DNA from: Ruegeria atlantica
GTDB taxonomy: Bacteria > Pseudomonadota > Alphaproteobacteria > Rhodobacterales > Rhodobacteraceae
Length of the DNA stretch: 64,000 nt
Direction of reading: 5' to 3'
NCBI RefSeq assembly: GCF_013033965.1
Contig: NZ_WQFE01000003.1
Span: 124,001-188,000, forward strand
Shown: piece by piece, positions 52,847-61,607 of the stretch
Position numbering within the stretch: the first letter of the stretch is position 1
Layout of the letters: every line of letters begins with the position of its first letter
The notes under the pieces: model-generated
Told to the model about the DNA's origin: nothing
What the model saw: the letters and a program-made list of their open reading frames with translations, nothing else
Database searches by the model: none
Translations under genes and position numbers: made by a program

Positions 52847-54517
52847 ATGGAACTTCCATTCCTAGCCGTCACAGTTGTGACTATTTTAGCGGTGCTTTTG
52901 TTTATCGGCCTTGTTCTGGGTCGTCTCTATCGGCGTGCAACCCGAGAGATCAGCCTGGTGAAAACCGGTGCTGGCGGCAAGAAAGTCATCATGGATGGAG
53001 GCGTAATCATCGTGCCGCTGCTGCACGAGGTGAGCCCGGTCAACATGAAGACCCTGCGCCTTGAAGTGCAGCGCAGCGGCGAGGCTGCTCTGATCACCAA
53101 GGACCGAATGCGTGTGGACGTGGGCGTCGAGTTCTACGTCTCGGTCATGGCGACCGAAGAGGGCATCGCACGCGCCGCGCAAACTCTGGGCGACCGGACA
53201 TTCGATGTCGAGCAATTGCGCGAGATGATCGAAGGTAAGCTGATCGACGGTCTGCGTGCTGTGGCCGCTCAGATGACCATGGACGGTCTGCACGAAAACC
53301 GCGCTGACTTTGTGCAAGAAGTGCAGAATGCGGTGTCCGAGGACCTGCTGAAAAACGGTCTGTCGCTGGAATCCGTCTCGCTGACGGCGCTGGACCAGAC
53401 TCCGTTTGAAGCGCTGGACGAGAACAACGCCTTTAACGCCGTCGGTATGCGCAAACTGGCTGAGGTCATCGCGACCTCCAAGAAAGAGCGTGCGCAGATT
53501 GATGCGGATGCTGAAGTCGAGGTACGTCGTGCGGCGATGGAAGCCCAGCGTCAGAAGCTGTTGATCGAAAAGGATGAAGAGCAGGCACGCATCGAACAAG
53601 CTCAGCAAGTTGAAACCCTGCGTGTGGCGCAAGAGGCCGAGATTGCCGCGCGAACCGAAGACTCGGTGCGTGAAACAGAACGCGCCCGGATTGCACGGGA
53701 AGAAGCGATCCGTTCGGCGGACATTGAGCGTGAGCGCAAAATCCGTGAGGCGGAGATTTCGAAAGAGCGTGAACTGGAAGTGGCCGAACAGGAACGCCAG
53801 ATTATCATCGCGCAGAAATCCGAAGAGGAAAGCCGCGCACGTGCATCTGCCGATCTGGCCCGTGCCGAGGCAACCAAGGCGACCGAAGCTGTTGCGACCG
53901 CTCAGAAGGTGGCTGAAGCCGAGCGTATTAAGCAGATCGCTTTGATCGAAGCCACGCGTGAAGCTGAGCGTCAGGCAACCGCGATCCGCCTGGCTGCGCA
54001 GGCTGACAAAGAGGCCGCTGCGGACCGTGCCGAAGCCCGCCGTGAAGAGGCTCAGGCTGAAGCAGACGCCCTGAACATTCGCGCCGAGGCCAAGAAGAAC
54101 GACATGCTGGCTGAAGCCGAAGGTAAGCGTGCGATCGTCGAGGCGGACAATGCGCTGTCAGTCGACCAGATCCGCATGAAGGTTGATCTGGCACGGATCG
54201 AGACCATGCCGTCGATCATCTCGGAAATGGTGAAACCTGCTGAGAAGATCGACTCGATCAAGATCCATCAGGTTGGTGGTATCGGTGGCACCAATGGCGG
54301 TACTGCGTCGAATGGTGACAAGCCGGTGGTCAATCAGGCGCTTGACTCGATCATGGGAATGGCGGTGCAGATGCCGGCGCTCAAGAAGCTGGGCGAAGAG
54401 CTTGGCCTGTCGATGGAAAACGGCGTCGGCGGTGTCGTCAACGGCGCGCTGGATTCTACGGTCGAACCCATCGAAAAGGGCGGTGTAATCGAGGAAGAAC
54501 AGCAGACAGAGCACTAA
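52847..54517 (+). CDS. Flotillin-family protein (YqiK-like)
   Basis: This 556-residue protein has one N-terminal helix (residues 3-27), a band-7/SPFH domain (about 35-190), and a very long charged coiled coil (200-470, rich in E, A, R). The C-terminal part is glycine-containing (GGIGGTNGGT). Flotillins oligomerise into membrane scaffolds that affect fluidity and protein localisation. The strong ACGGAGGA site and 34-bp spacing to the OB-fold gene support a two-gene operon. Confidence 0.93.
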   Translation: MELPFLAVTVVTILAVLLFIGLVLGRLYRRATREISLVKTGAGGKKVIMDGGVIIVPLLHEVSPVNMKTLRLEVQRSGEAALITKDRMRVDVGVEFYVSVMATEEGIARAAQTLGDRTFDVEQLREMIEGKLIDGLRAVAAQMTMDGLHENRADFVQEVQNAVSEDLLKNGLSLESVSLTALDQTPFEALDENNAFNAVGMRKLAEVIATSKKERAQIDADAEVEVRRAAMEAQRQKLLIEKDEEQARIEQAQQVETLRVAQEAEIAARTEDSVRETERARIAREEAIRSADIERERKIREAEISKERELEVAEQERQIIIAQKSEEESRARASADLARAEATKATEAVATAQKVAEAERIKQIALIEATREAERQATAIRLAAQADKEAAADRAEARREEAQAEADALNIRAEAKKNDMLAEAEGKRAIVEADNALSVDQIRMKVDLARIETMPSIISEMVKPAEKIDSIKIHQVGGIGGTNGGTASNGDKPVVNQALDSIMGMAVQMPALKKLGEELGLSMENGVGGVVNGALDSTVEPIEKGGVIEEEQQTEH

Positions 54518-54518
54518 T

Positions 54519-54549
54519 AAAAGGGCCGGGATTTTCCCGGCCCTTTTTA
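54519..54549. terminator. Bidirectional terminator between flotillin and MFS genes
   Basis: A perfect 8-bp stem (GGGCCGGG / CCCGGCCC, loop ATTTT) with AAAA before and TTTTTATT after. The reverse-strand MFS stop codon lies inside the T tract. Confidence 0.9.
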
Positions 54550-55770
54550 TTGCCGTTCGCGCGACCGTTTCAGCAAACGACCAATGGTGAAAGACGTGCG
54601 CGGCGCATAGACATAATTTGTCCGTTCTTCCGGCGTTGGACGGGACCGCATCCGGGCGAGGCCAAAGACGATCAGGAACACATGTCCCAGCGCGACAAAG
54701 GCGAACAGGGCTCCGGGGCCGTATTGCTGTATCAACGTCGAAGAGATGTAGGGCGAGGCAATCGCGCCCAAGGCATACCAGAACATCAGGGCGGCTGATA
54801 ACTCGACCCGTTGTTCGGTCGTGGCAAAGTCATTCGCGTGGGCAGAAGACACCGAAAAGATCGGGAAGGTTGTGAACCCAAAAATCCCGGCGGCAAGCAT
54901 CACGCCGACCGTTCCTATCCCACTGGCGGCCATCGTAACACCGCAACTCAGAACAGCCGCGACGGACAACCAGATCAACACCCAGCGCCGGTCGTACTTG
55001 TCCGCAAGCCAGCCCATTGGGTACTGAGCAAGCGCGCCGCCCAGAACGAAAGAGGCCAGAAAGAAAGCAATCTGGTCCACGGCCAGACCAACCTCCTGCC
55101 CATAGACAGGACCGACCATTCGGAAGGACGCCGAACTTAGTGCGGCGACGATCACCCCGGCAACGGCCAGCGGCGAGCTGCGCCAAGCCAGTTTCGGACG
55201 TAGCCGTGGGGCGTCCGGTGTCTTGGGCTGGCTGGCCCGCGTTAACGTCAGGGGCAAAAGTGAAGCGCAGCACAGAATGGCCAACAAGTTGTACGAAACG
55301 TAAGACGCGGGCGGCAAAACTGCGATGATCAGCTGCGCGCAAAGCGATGCCCCCATGTCGACAATGCGATAGGTGCCCATCGCCCGTCCGCGTGTTTCAT
55401 TTGTGACTTTGGCGTTTAGCCAGGCCTCGATCACGGTGTAACTTCCGGCCACACATGTCCCGGATGCGATCCGTAGGGCTGCCCAGATATAGGGATTGTC
55501 CGTCAAGGTGTGTCCGATCAGCCCCATAGCCCCCAAAGCGGTGCAAACCGCGAAAGCGCGGGAATGGCCTATGGTGCCCATCAGTCGCGGGGCCCACCAG
55601 CAGCCAACAAAGAAACCTATGAAATGCGCAGATCCCAGCATACCGATCTGTTCGGTCGAAAACTCAAGCGTGATGCCCGAGATCGCATCCAATGGGCCAA
55701 CGCCGCCCGTCGAGAGCTGCAGAAGAATGACAGAAAGAAACAGGGCGGCAAAAGAAATGATCGTGCGCAT
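54547..55770 (-). CDS. MFS transporter (YcaD-like)
   Basis: This 407-residue inner-membrane protein has 12 helices. The N-terminal half contains VGCWWAPRLMGTIGHSRAF, the loop 2-3 motif variant, and the second half has MGWLADKYDRRWVL, a clear MFS motif. The protein resembles the YcaD/YfkF group of uncertain substrate. It stands as a single gene between the flotillin operon and the YceI gene. Confidence 0.88.
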   Translation of the reverse strand: MRTIISFAALFLSVILLQLSTGGVGPLDAISGITLEFSTEQIGMLGSAHFIGFFVGCWWAPRLMGTIGHSRAFAVCTALGAMGLIGHTLTDNPYIWAALRIASGTCVAGSYTVIEAWLNAKVTNETRGRAMGTYRIVDMGASLCAQLIIAVLPPASYVSYNLLAILCCASLLPLTLTRASQPKTPDAPRLRPKLAWRSSPLAVAGVIVAALSSASFRMVGPVYGQEVGLAVDQIAFFLASFVLGGALAQYPMGWLADKYDRRWVLIWLSVAAVLSCGVTMAASGIGTVGVMLAAGIFGFTTFPIFSVSSAHANDFATTEQRVELSAALMFWYALGAIASPYISSTLIQQYGPGALFAFVALGHVFLIVFGLARMRSRPTPEERTNYVYAPRTSFTIGRLLKRSRERQ

Positions 55771-55850
55771 AGTGAGCCCAGCATTACCGCATCAGCCAGC
55801 GCTGCGCGTGATAATTCGACCTCTGCGCGTCGTTTTTTACCCTTTGATGG

Positions 55851-56447
55851 TCAGGTCCTGCGGATCAGCTCGGCCCGGATGTTCAGTGACACCATGTTGG
55901 CGACCAGTTCGGGATAGCCGGAGGCACCGAACTCGTGACGGTTCAATGCCCCGGACAGCCGAATCGACAATACGTTCAAATCGTCAGCCTTGGTTCCGGG
56001 TTTGCGGAACAGGTTGGCCTGGAGGGTCACCGGGCGGGTGACACCGCGAACTGTCAGATCACCGGTGATGGTCGCGCCTTCGGAGATGCGACCGGTGGGG
56101 CCAAGCTGTATCCGGGTAGATGTGAACGTGATGGTCGGAAAGTCCTGCGCGTTCAGCACGCTTTCGCTCAGCATCGGGCCGCGGGCAAAGGGCAGTCGGG
56201 TGCGTGCTGCGGCGACGTTCAGTACAACGGTGACTCGGCTGTCTTGCAACCGATCTGTATCGATCCGGATATCTGCCGACTGGATTGGCATTGTTCCCGA
56301 CTGTGCGACCCCTGACAGTATGAAAGAAAAACCGACGGACGTCCCGGTCGGTGACAATGCATACTGGACCAAAGCGGCTTGTGTTGCCCGCGCCAGGGGC
56401 ATTGCCACCAGACCCCCGATAAGAAAGCGCCGCGTCAGTAATCTCAT
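55851..56447 (-). CDS. YceI-family periplasmic lipocalin-like protein
   Basis: This 198-residue protein has an N-terminal signal (MRLLTRRFLIGGLVAMPLAR, possibly Tat-like with TRRFLIGG). A YceI beta-barrel follows that binds isoprenoid or amphiphilic ligands in related proteins; conserved stretches are TVVLNVAAARTR, FARGPMLSESVLNAQDFPTITF and GDLTVRGVTRPVTL. ATG 56447 overlaps the MFS stop upstream (4 bp). The unit suggests a shared transcript with the upstream MFS. Confidence 0.9.
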   Translation of the reverse strand: MRLLTRRFLIGGLVAMPLARATQAALVQYALSPTGTSVGFSFILSGVAQSGTMPIQSADIRIDTDRLQDSRVTVVLNVAAARTRLPFARGPMLSESVLNAQDFPTITFTSTRIQLGPTGRISEGATITGDLTVRGVTRPVTLQANLFRKPGTKADDLNVLSIRLSGALNRHEFGASGYPELVANMVSLNIRAELIRRT

Positions 56448-57664
56448 GCTGGAACCTCTTGCCTGCGGGAGCGGGGGCGCGAGCGGCTGAGCAGGAACAG
56501 AAGAATGCCGATGTTCAGGCCGTTCCATAAGATGCCATTCACGAAAGCCAGTTGGTAATTTCCGGTGACGTCGTAAATCCAGCCGGACATCCATCCCCCC
56601 AGCGCCATGCCCATGATCGTCATCATCATGACAAACCCCACGCGCGCGCCGGCCTCCTTCGGGGGCATGTATTCGCGCACCACAAGTGCATAACCGGGTA
56701 CAATGCCGCCTTGCGACAGGCCAAAAAGCAGGCTGATTAGGTAGAGCGAGACCATTCCGTCATACGGAAGGAACAGAAACAGTGCGAGACATTGCAGGAC
56801 CGAGCCGATCAGGACCGTCAGAACGCCGCCCAGTTGATCGGCGACAAGACCCGAGATTATTCGACTGATCACACCTCCGAACAGCATTAGGGACAGCATC
56901 TCGGCACCAACGGTGGGTCCATAGCCCAGCCCGACGCAATAGGACACGATATGCACCTGAGGCATCGACATCGCGACACAGCACGAAATCCCTGCCAGCC
57001 CGAGGATGTATTGCAGCGCCCGGGGGGAAATGCCGACACTGCGCGCCTTGATTTGCGCGGCAGAGGCGGCGGTTGTGTGTGCTTCTGCCGGGACCTGCCG
57101 GCGTAAGAGCAGGGACAAGGGAATGACGACAAGCAGCGTCATGATTGCCAGCGTAAGGTAGACCTGCTGCCAGCCGTCGCGCTCAAGTATGCCCGACAGC
57201 AGTGTCGGCCAGATGGCCCCTGACAGGTAGTTTCCGCTTGCCACCAGTCCCACGGCAATCCCGCGCCGTTTCATGAACCAGTGTGAGATGTCGGCGATCA
57301 GCGGCCCAAAACCGATGGATGCCCCGAGGCCCAAAAAAAGATGCGCGATGGACAGCATTGCAATACTGGGAGCCCATGTCGCCAGCAGATAGCTGACCGC
57401 GCTGAGGGTTGCGGCGCCGATCAGAGCCTTGGTAACGCCCAGCCGGTCCACCAATTGCCCCATCCAAAAATTGCCAAGGGCGAACCCGATCATGGCCAAT
57501 GTGTAAGGCATTGCGGCCTCGGCGCGTCCGGCCCCGAACTGGTCCTCAATGGCGGGCATCACGACGATGACGGCCCACATTCCCACATTTGCCACGGTTG
57601 CGATAATCAGGGTGATCGCAAGCCGCAGCCAGGAGTATCGACTATCGTGGATCGCGTGGCTCAT
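56444..57664 (-). CDS. MFS transporter (oxalate/monocarboxylate-type)
   Basis: This 406-residue inner-membrane protein has 12 helices. Family features include GFALGNFWMGQLVDRLGVTKAL (motif A) and LGLGASIGFGPLIADISHWFMKRRGIAVGL, typical of the oxalate/formate- and MctP-like MFS subfamily. The substrate is unknown. It is co-transcribed with the YceI gene. Confidence 0.88.
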   Translation of the reverse strand: MSHAIHDSRYSWLRLAITLIIATVANVGMWAVIVVMPAIEDQFGAGRAEAAMPYTLAMIGFALGNFWMGQLVDRLGVTKALIGAATLSAVSYLLATWAPSIAMLSIAHLFLGLGASIGFGPLIADISHWFMKRRGIAVGLVASGNYLSGAIWPTLLSGILERDGWQQVYLTLAIMTLLVVIPLSLLLRRQVPAEAHTTAASAAQIKARSVGISPRALQYILGLAGISCCVAMSMPQVHIVSYCVGLGYGPTVGAEMLSLMLFGGVISRIISGLVADQLGGVLTVLIGSVLQCLALFLFLPYDGMVSLYLISLLFGLSQGGIVPGYALVVREYMPPKEAGARVGFVMMMTIMGMALGGWMSGWIYDVTGNYQLAFVNGILWNGLNIGILLFLLSRSRPRSRRQEVPA

Positions 57665-57726
57665 CCCGAAACGCTAGGGCTCGGCCCTTGCTTTGACCAG
57701 TCACAAACCCCGTGAGAGGGGCATGA

Positions 57727-58347
57727 TCACACGGGTGTGTCTTCTGTGGCGATCTGCTGCAGATGCAGACCGGCGCGCGGTTTGGTCTGTGTGGCGTGCC
57801 AACTGACCGGGGGCAGGGCGCGGGCGCGGCGGCGGGTCAGGGTCCAGCGCCGGGCCCCTGCGTGATGATCTGCGGCCATGTGCCAGCGCGTCTCGATCCC
57901 TTGTGCACCACCGTCACCGGGGGTCAGCAGCACCCCCAGCGGAGCACGCCCCATTGCGCCGCCCTGTTCCGCAGCCAGATGCATCCGCCGCACCGGCGTC
58001 AGCCCCGGCGCACCCGGTAGATCACCGATGACCAGCGGGATGGCCCCACTGCGCAGCGCCTCTTCCATGCACCACAATAGGTCTTCGGATCGGGTCGGGC
58101 GAACAAAGATGAACCGGGCGGGATCGGCAAAGGCCATCATGCCATCGGGGTTGAGCTGGCCGGGCTCCCATGCAGGTGTGATCCACAGCACCGGCCCCTG
58201 CGTCCGCCCCGCCAGCCACACGGCAAAACTGCGCCGGGCGGGGCCGCAGGCCTCGTGCACGCGGGCCAGTTGCAGTCTGATTTGCGGATGAAGATCTATC
58301 CCCGGCACTTCACGTGCGGGTTTGCGGCCAAGAAGGTGTGTAGACAT
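57727..58347 (-). CDS. imuA: ImuA-like SOS mutagenesis protein
   Basis: This 206-residue protein resembles the RecA/SulA-like ImuA of alphaproteobacteria (segments ARRSFAVWLAGRTQGPVLWI, FVRPTRSEDLLWCMEEAL, and GAIPLVIGDLPG). ImuA works with ImuB and DnaE2 in damage-induced translesion synthesis. A perfect LexA box lies 17 bp upstream of its start, which strongly supports the SOS assignment. It stands alone: no imuB or dnaE2 follows, as the next gene downstream is the MFS at 56444-57664. Confidence 0.82.
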   Translation of the reverse strand: MSTHLLGRKPAREVPGIDLHPQIRLQLARVHEACGPARRSFAVWLAGRTQGPVLWITPAWEPGQLNPDGMMAFADPARFIFVRPTRSEDLLWCMEEALRSGAIPLVIGDLPGAPGLTPVRRMHLAAEQGGAMGRAPLGVLLTPGDGGAQGIETRWHMAADHHAGARRWTLTRRRARALPPVSWHATQTKPRAGLHLQQIATEDTPV

Positions 58348-58363
58348 GCTGTCAGATTAGCAT

Positions 58364-58378
58364 GTTCTCATTTTGTTC
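58364..58378. promoter_or_regulatory. LexA box (alphaproteobacterial SOS box)
   Basis: GTTC-TCATTTT-GTTC fits the GTTC-N7-GTTC direct repeat used by LexA in Rhodobacter and relatives. It lies 17 bp before the imuA-like start and is the only clear copy in an intergenic region that I noticed in the window. Confidence 0.8.
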
Positions 58379-58407
58379 TCAATTGTGGAATTGTGGCAGT
58401 TGACGTC

Positions 58408-58989
58408 TTAACGCGACAAAAGCAGACGACCGTTGGCGAACTGGATATTCGAAAACCGATGCAGATAGTCCATACCCAGCAAGGATTTGTCCAATTCCCC
58501 TTCGTTCACCCAGGCCGAAATGTTCTTGTCCGTGATTGGCCCCAATGCCAGCGTGTCCAGACGCACCGGCGCGGTCCGCACAACGCCATTGGCAGTGTTT
58601 GCCCGGCCGAAATAGTTCAACTGATCGGCGTCGATGCCAATACGTTCGGCATCCCGCGAGCTTAAAACAATCTGGCTTGCGCCGGTGTCGACCAGAAAGG
58701 TGATCGGTTCACCGTTCACCTCAAGGGGTAAATAATAGTGCCCGTCGGCGGCGCGCGGAACTTCTACGGTCTGGCCGGTGACAGTCATCTGCGGGGCCGG
58801 GCCTACGGTAGTGCGGATGTCTTCCCACAGCCCAACAACGGCGATGACGCCGATGAAGATGAAAACCCAGGCCATTGCCTGTTGCAGCGTTTTGTTCAGT
58901 GACTGGCGGTTTTGCGCGACAAACCACGCAACAACGGCCGTACCAAGCACTGCCAGATATACCAAACGTCCAACGCTGTCGCCGTCCAT
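58408..58989 (-). CDS. Retropepsin-like aspartic protease, TIGR02281 family
   Basis: This 193-residue inner-membrane protein has two helices (about 8-25 and 40-58) and a periplasmic clan AA protease domain with the catalytic FLVDTGASQIVLS and the later GMDYLHRF. Only one DTG is present, so it would act as a dimer, as in retropepsins. ATG 58989 has GGGGAG upstream and is preferred over 59010. It lies 39 bp after MarC. Confidence 0.9.
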   Translation of the reverse strand: MDGDSVGRLVYLAVLGTAVVAWFVAQNRQSLNKTLQQAMAWVFIFIGVIAVVGLWEDIRTTVGPAPQMTVTGQTVEVPRAADGHYYLPLEVNGEPITFLVDTGASQIVLSSRDAERIGIDADQLNYFGRANTANGVVRTAPVRLDTLALGPITDKNISAWVNEGELDKSLLGMDYLHRFSNIQFANGRLLLSR

Positions 58990-59028
58990 AGCGCTCCCCA
59001 CTATATTCACTAAAGGGTATATGGGGAT

Positions 59029-59649
59029 TTACGACGCAAAACCAAAGGCCTTTAAGCCATCCAGGATAAACTGAACGGACAACGCCGCCAGCAGCATCCC
59101 CAACAGCCGTGTCAGCACGTTCAGTCCGGTTTTGCCCAAAAGGCGTGCAATCAGGCCCCCGGACAGGAAGAAAGTCAAAACCACGGCCATGACTGCCAAC
59201 ATGACGATACAGGCCTCAACAATGCCCAGAATACCGGGATGTTGCCCGGCCAGCAGGATGATTGTCGCGATCGAGCCCGGCCCGGCCACCAACGGAATGG
59301 CCAGCGGAAACACTGATGGGTCGTGGTGATCTTCTTCCTCGACCCGGTCTTCGCGGCGTTTGGTGCGGCGCTCGAACAGCATGTCGAGCGCGGTCAAAAA
59401 CAGCAGTGCACCGCCGGCGACCTTAAAGGCCTCCATCGAGATTCCAACAAAGCCCAGCACCGCTTCGCCAAAGGCGGCAAATGCGATCAGGATACCAGAG
59501 GCCGTGGCACAGGTGCGCAAAGCGACCTTGCGGCGCGCGCGGGCATCCATGTCCTGCGTCAATGCCACGAAGATCGGCGTTGTGCCAAACGGGTCGATCA
59601 CCACGAACAGGGTGGTAAAGGCGGTGATGAAAAAGGCAAAATCCATCAT
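59029..59649 (-). CDS. MarC-family membrane protein
   Basis: This 206-residue protein has six helices and the MarC opening (FFITAFTTLFVVIDPFGTTPIFVALT). An intracellular loop carries charged residues (RRTKRREDRVEEEDHHD). FPLAIPLVAGPGSIATIILL marks the second half. The family was named for multiple antibiotic resistance but its function is unknown. It overlaps the ABC-F gene by 4 bp. Confidence 0.92.
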   Translation of the reverse strand: MMDFAFFITAFTTLFVVIDPFGTTPIFVALTQDMDARARRKVALRTCATASGILIAFAAFGEAVLGFVGISMEAFKVAGGALLFLTALDMLFERRTKRREDRVEEEDHHDPSVFPLAIPLVAGPGSIATIILLAGQHPGILGIVEACIVMLAVMAVVLTFFLSGGLIARLLGKTGLNVLTRLLGMLLAALSVQFILDGLKAFGFAS

Positions 59650-61499
59650 GCGATATTCTCGGCGTTTTCAAGTCGTTCAGCGGCGGCGACCCACAGGGCC
59701 TCGGCTTTTTGCATGGCTTCGACGACCTCGGTAAATTTTCGGTTCCACGTTTCAAGATCGTTGATCTTGTCGTCCTCATAGAGCGCCGGATCCGCCAGTT
59801 TAGCTGACAGCTTGTCATGCATATCCGTCAGCTTTTCGATCCGGTCCTCGCATTTGCGAAGGTCCGCCCGCAAGGCCAGTACCGCCTCGCGCGAGGGACG
59901 CTTGGGCTTGGCCACTTGCTGTTTCGCTTTGACCGGTTTGTCGCGCGCCAGCAGCATGGTGCGATAGGCCTCGAGGTCTCCGTCGAAGGGTTTGACCGTC
60001 CCGTCCGAGACCAGCCACAGCCGATCCGCAACCAGTGACAAAAGGTGCATGTCGTGGCTGACCAGAACCACAGCGCCGGAATAGGCGGTCAACGCCTCGA
60101 CCAGCGCTTCGCGGCTCTCGATATCCAGGTGGTTGGTCGGTTCGTCGAGGATTAACATATGTGGCGCGTCGATGGTCGCTAGCAGAAGGGATAACCGCGC
60201 TTTTTGACCGCCCGACAGGCGCCCAACGCGTGTTTCGGCTTGATCCGCGTTCAGCCCGAACCCGGCCAATCGCGACCGCCACTTGCCGGGCACTTCCTCC
60301 GGGCGCAGGCGCCGCAAGTGGTCCAGTGGTGTTTCGTCCACGTAAAGCTCATCCACCTGATGCTGGGCGAAATACCCAATTCGCAGCTTGTTGCTGCGGG
60401 TCATCTTGCCCGCCATCAGCGGCAGGCGGTCGGACAATAGCTTGGACAGGGTCGATTTGCCCTGACCGTTTTTGCCCAGCAACGCGATGCGGTCGTCCTG
60501 ATCGATGCGCAGATTAAGGCGACGCAGAACTTCGGTGTCGCCATAGCCCGTCACGCCGCCTTCCAGATTAATGATCGGAGGAGACAGTTCCTCGGGTTCA
60601 GGAAAGGTGAAGGCTCGTAAGGCGGCTTCTTGCGGAGTTGAGACCAGTTGGATGCGCTCGATCATCTTCAAGCGGGATTGGGCCTGTACGGCTTTCGAGG
60701 CTTTGGCGCGAAAACGATCCACAAAGCTCTGCAGATGCGCGATGCGGGCCTTGGCCTTAGCATTCTCCGATTCCGCCTGTGCCAGCCGCTCGGCGCGACG
60801 TTCGGCGAATTTGTCGTAGGGCACCGCGTAATAGGTCAGCTTGCGGTCTTCCAGATGCAGGATCGAGCCCACCGCGCGGTTCAACAGCCCACGGTCGTGG
60901 CTGATGATAATGACAGTGTGCGGGTACTTGGCCAGATAACTTTCCAGCCACAGCGCGCCTTCCAGGTCCAGATAGTTGGTCGGTTCGTCCAGCAGCAGCA
61001 GATCGGGCTGCGAAAAGAGCACCGCCGCCAGCGCCACGCGCATCCGCCAACCGCCCGAGAAATCCGAACAGGGACGCAACTGGTCTTCGTCATCGAACCC
61101 CAGGCCCTTGAGGATCGAGGCCGCGCGCGCCTCGGCCGACCATGCGTCGATATCAGCCAGACGAGTTTGGATTTCTGCAATCCGGGCAGGGTCAGTGGCG
61201 CTGTCGGCCTCGGCCATCAACGCGCTGCGTTCGGCATCCGCAGCCAGTACGGTATTGATCAACGAGATATCAGAGGACGGAACCTCCTGCGCCACTCCAC
61301 CAATACGGGCTCGTTTCGGCAGCACGATATTACCCGATTCCAAAGCCAGTTCGCCCCGGATCAGCCGGAACAGGGTGGTTTTCCCCGTGCCGTTCCGCCC
61401 CACAAGACCGACCTTATGCCCATCGGGAATAGTTGCACTGGCCCCGTCGAACAGGGGGCGGCCTTCAACCGCATAGGTTATTTCTTCGATCCGTAGCAT
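59646..61499 (-). CDS. ABC-F family ATPase (Uup/EttA-like)
   Basis: This 617-residue cytoplasmic protein has two ABC domains with Walker A GRNGTGKTTLF and GKNGQGKSTL, signatures FSGGWRMRVALA and LSGGQKARLSLL, and Walker B LLLLDEPTNYLD and MLILDEPTNHLD. Between them is the lysine-rich interdomain linker, and a coiled coil ends the protein (about 530-617). ABC-F proteins act on ribosomes rather than as transporters. It precedes marC with a 4-bp overlap. Confidence 0.94.
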   Translation of the reverse strand: MLRIEEITYAVEGRPLFDGASATIPDGHKVGLVGRNGTGKTTLFRLIRGELALESGNIVLPKRARIGGVAQEVPSSDISLINTVLAADAERSALMAEADSATDPARIAEIQTRLADIDAWSAEARAASILKGLGFDDEDQLRPCSDFSGGWRMRVALAAVLFSQPDLLLLDEPTNYLDLEGALWLESYLAKYPHTVIIISHDRGLLNRAVGSILHLEDRKLTYYAVPYDKFAERRAERLAQAESENAKAKARIAHLQSFVDRFRAKASKAVQAQSRLKMIERIQLVSTPQEAALRAFTFPEPEELSPPIINLEGGVTGYGDTEVLRRLNLRIDQDDRIALLGKNGQGKSTLSKLLSDRLPLMAGKMTRSNKLRIGYFAQHQVDELYVDETPLDHLRRLRPEEVPGKWRSRLAGFGLNADQAETRVGRLSGGQKARLSLLLATIDAPHMLILDEPTNHLDIESREALVEALTAYSGAVVLVSHDMHLLSLVADRLWLVSDGTVKPFDGDLEAYRTMLLARDKPVKAKQQVAKPKRPSREAVLALRADLRKCEDRIEKLTDMHDKLSAKLADPALYEDDKINDLETWNRKFTEVVEAMQKAEALWVAAAERLENAENIA

Positions 61500-61607
61500 G
61501 ACGCGCTCTTAGCAGAGCCTTATTGCCGCCGCCAGCAGGTTGATATTTTCAACATCCGGGCAATCTGTTAGCGCTGATCCGGTTAGACTTTCTCGTCGGT
61601 TTTCATC

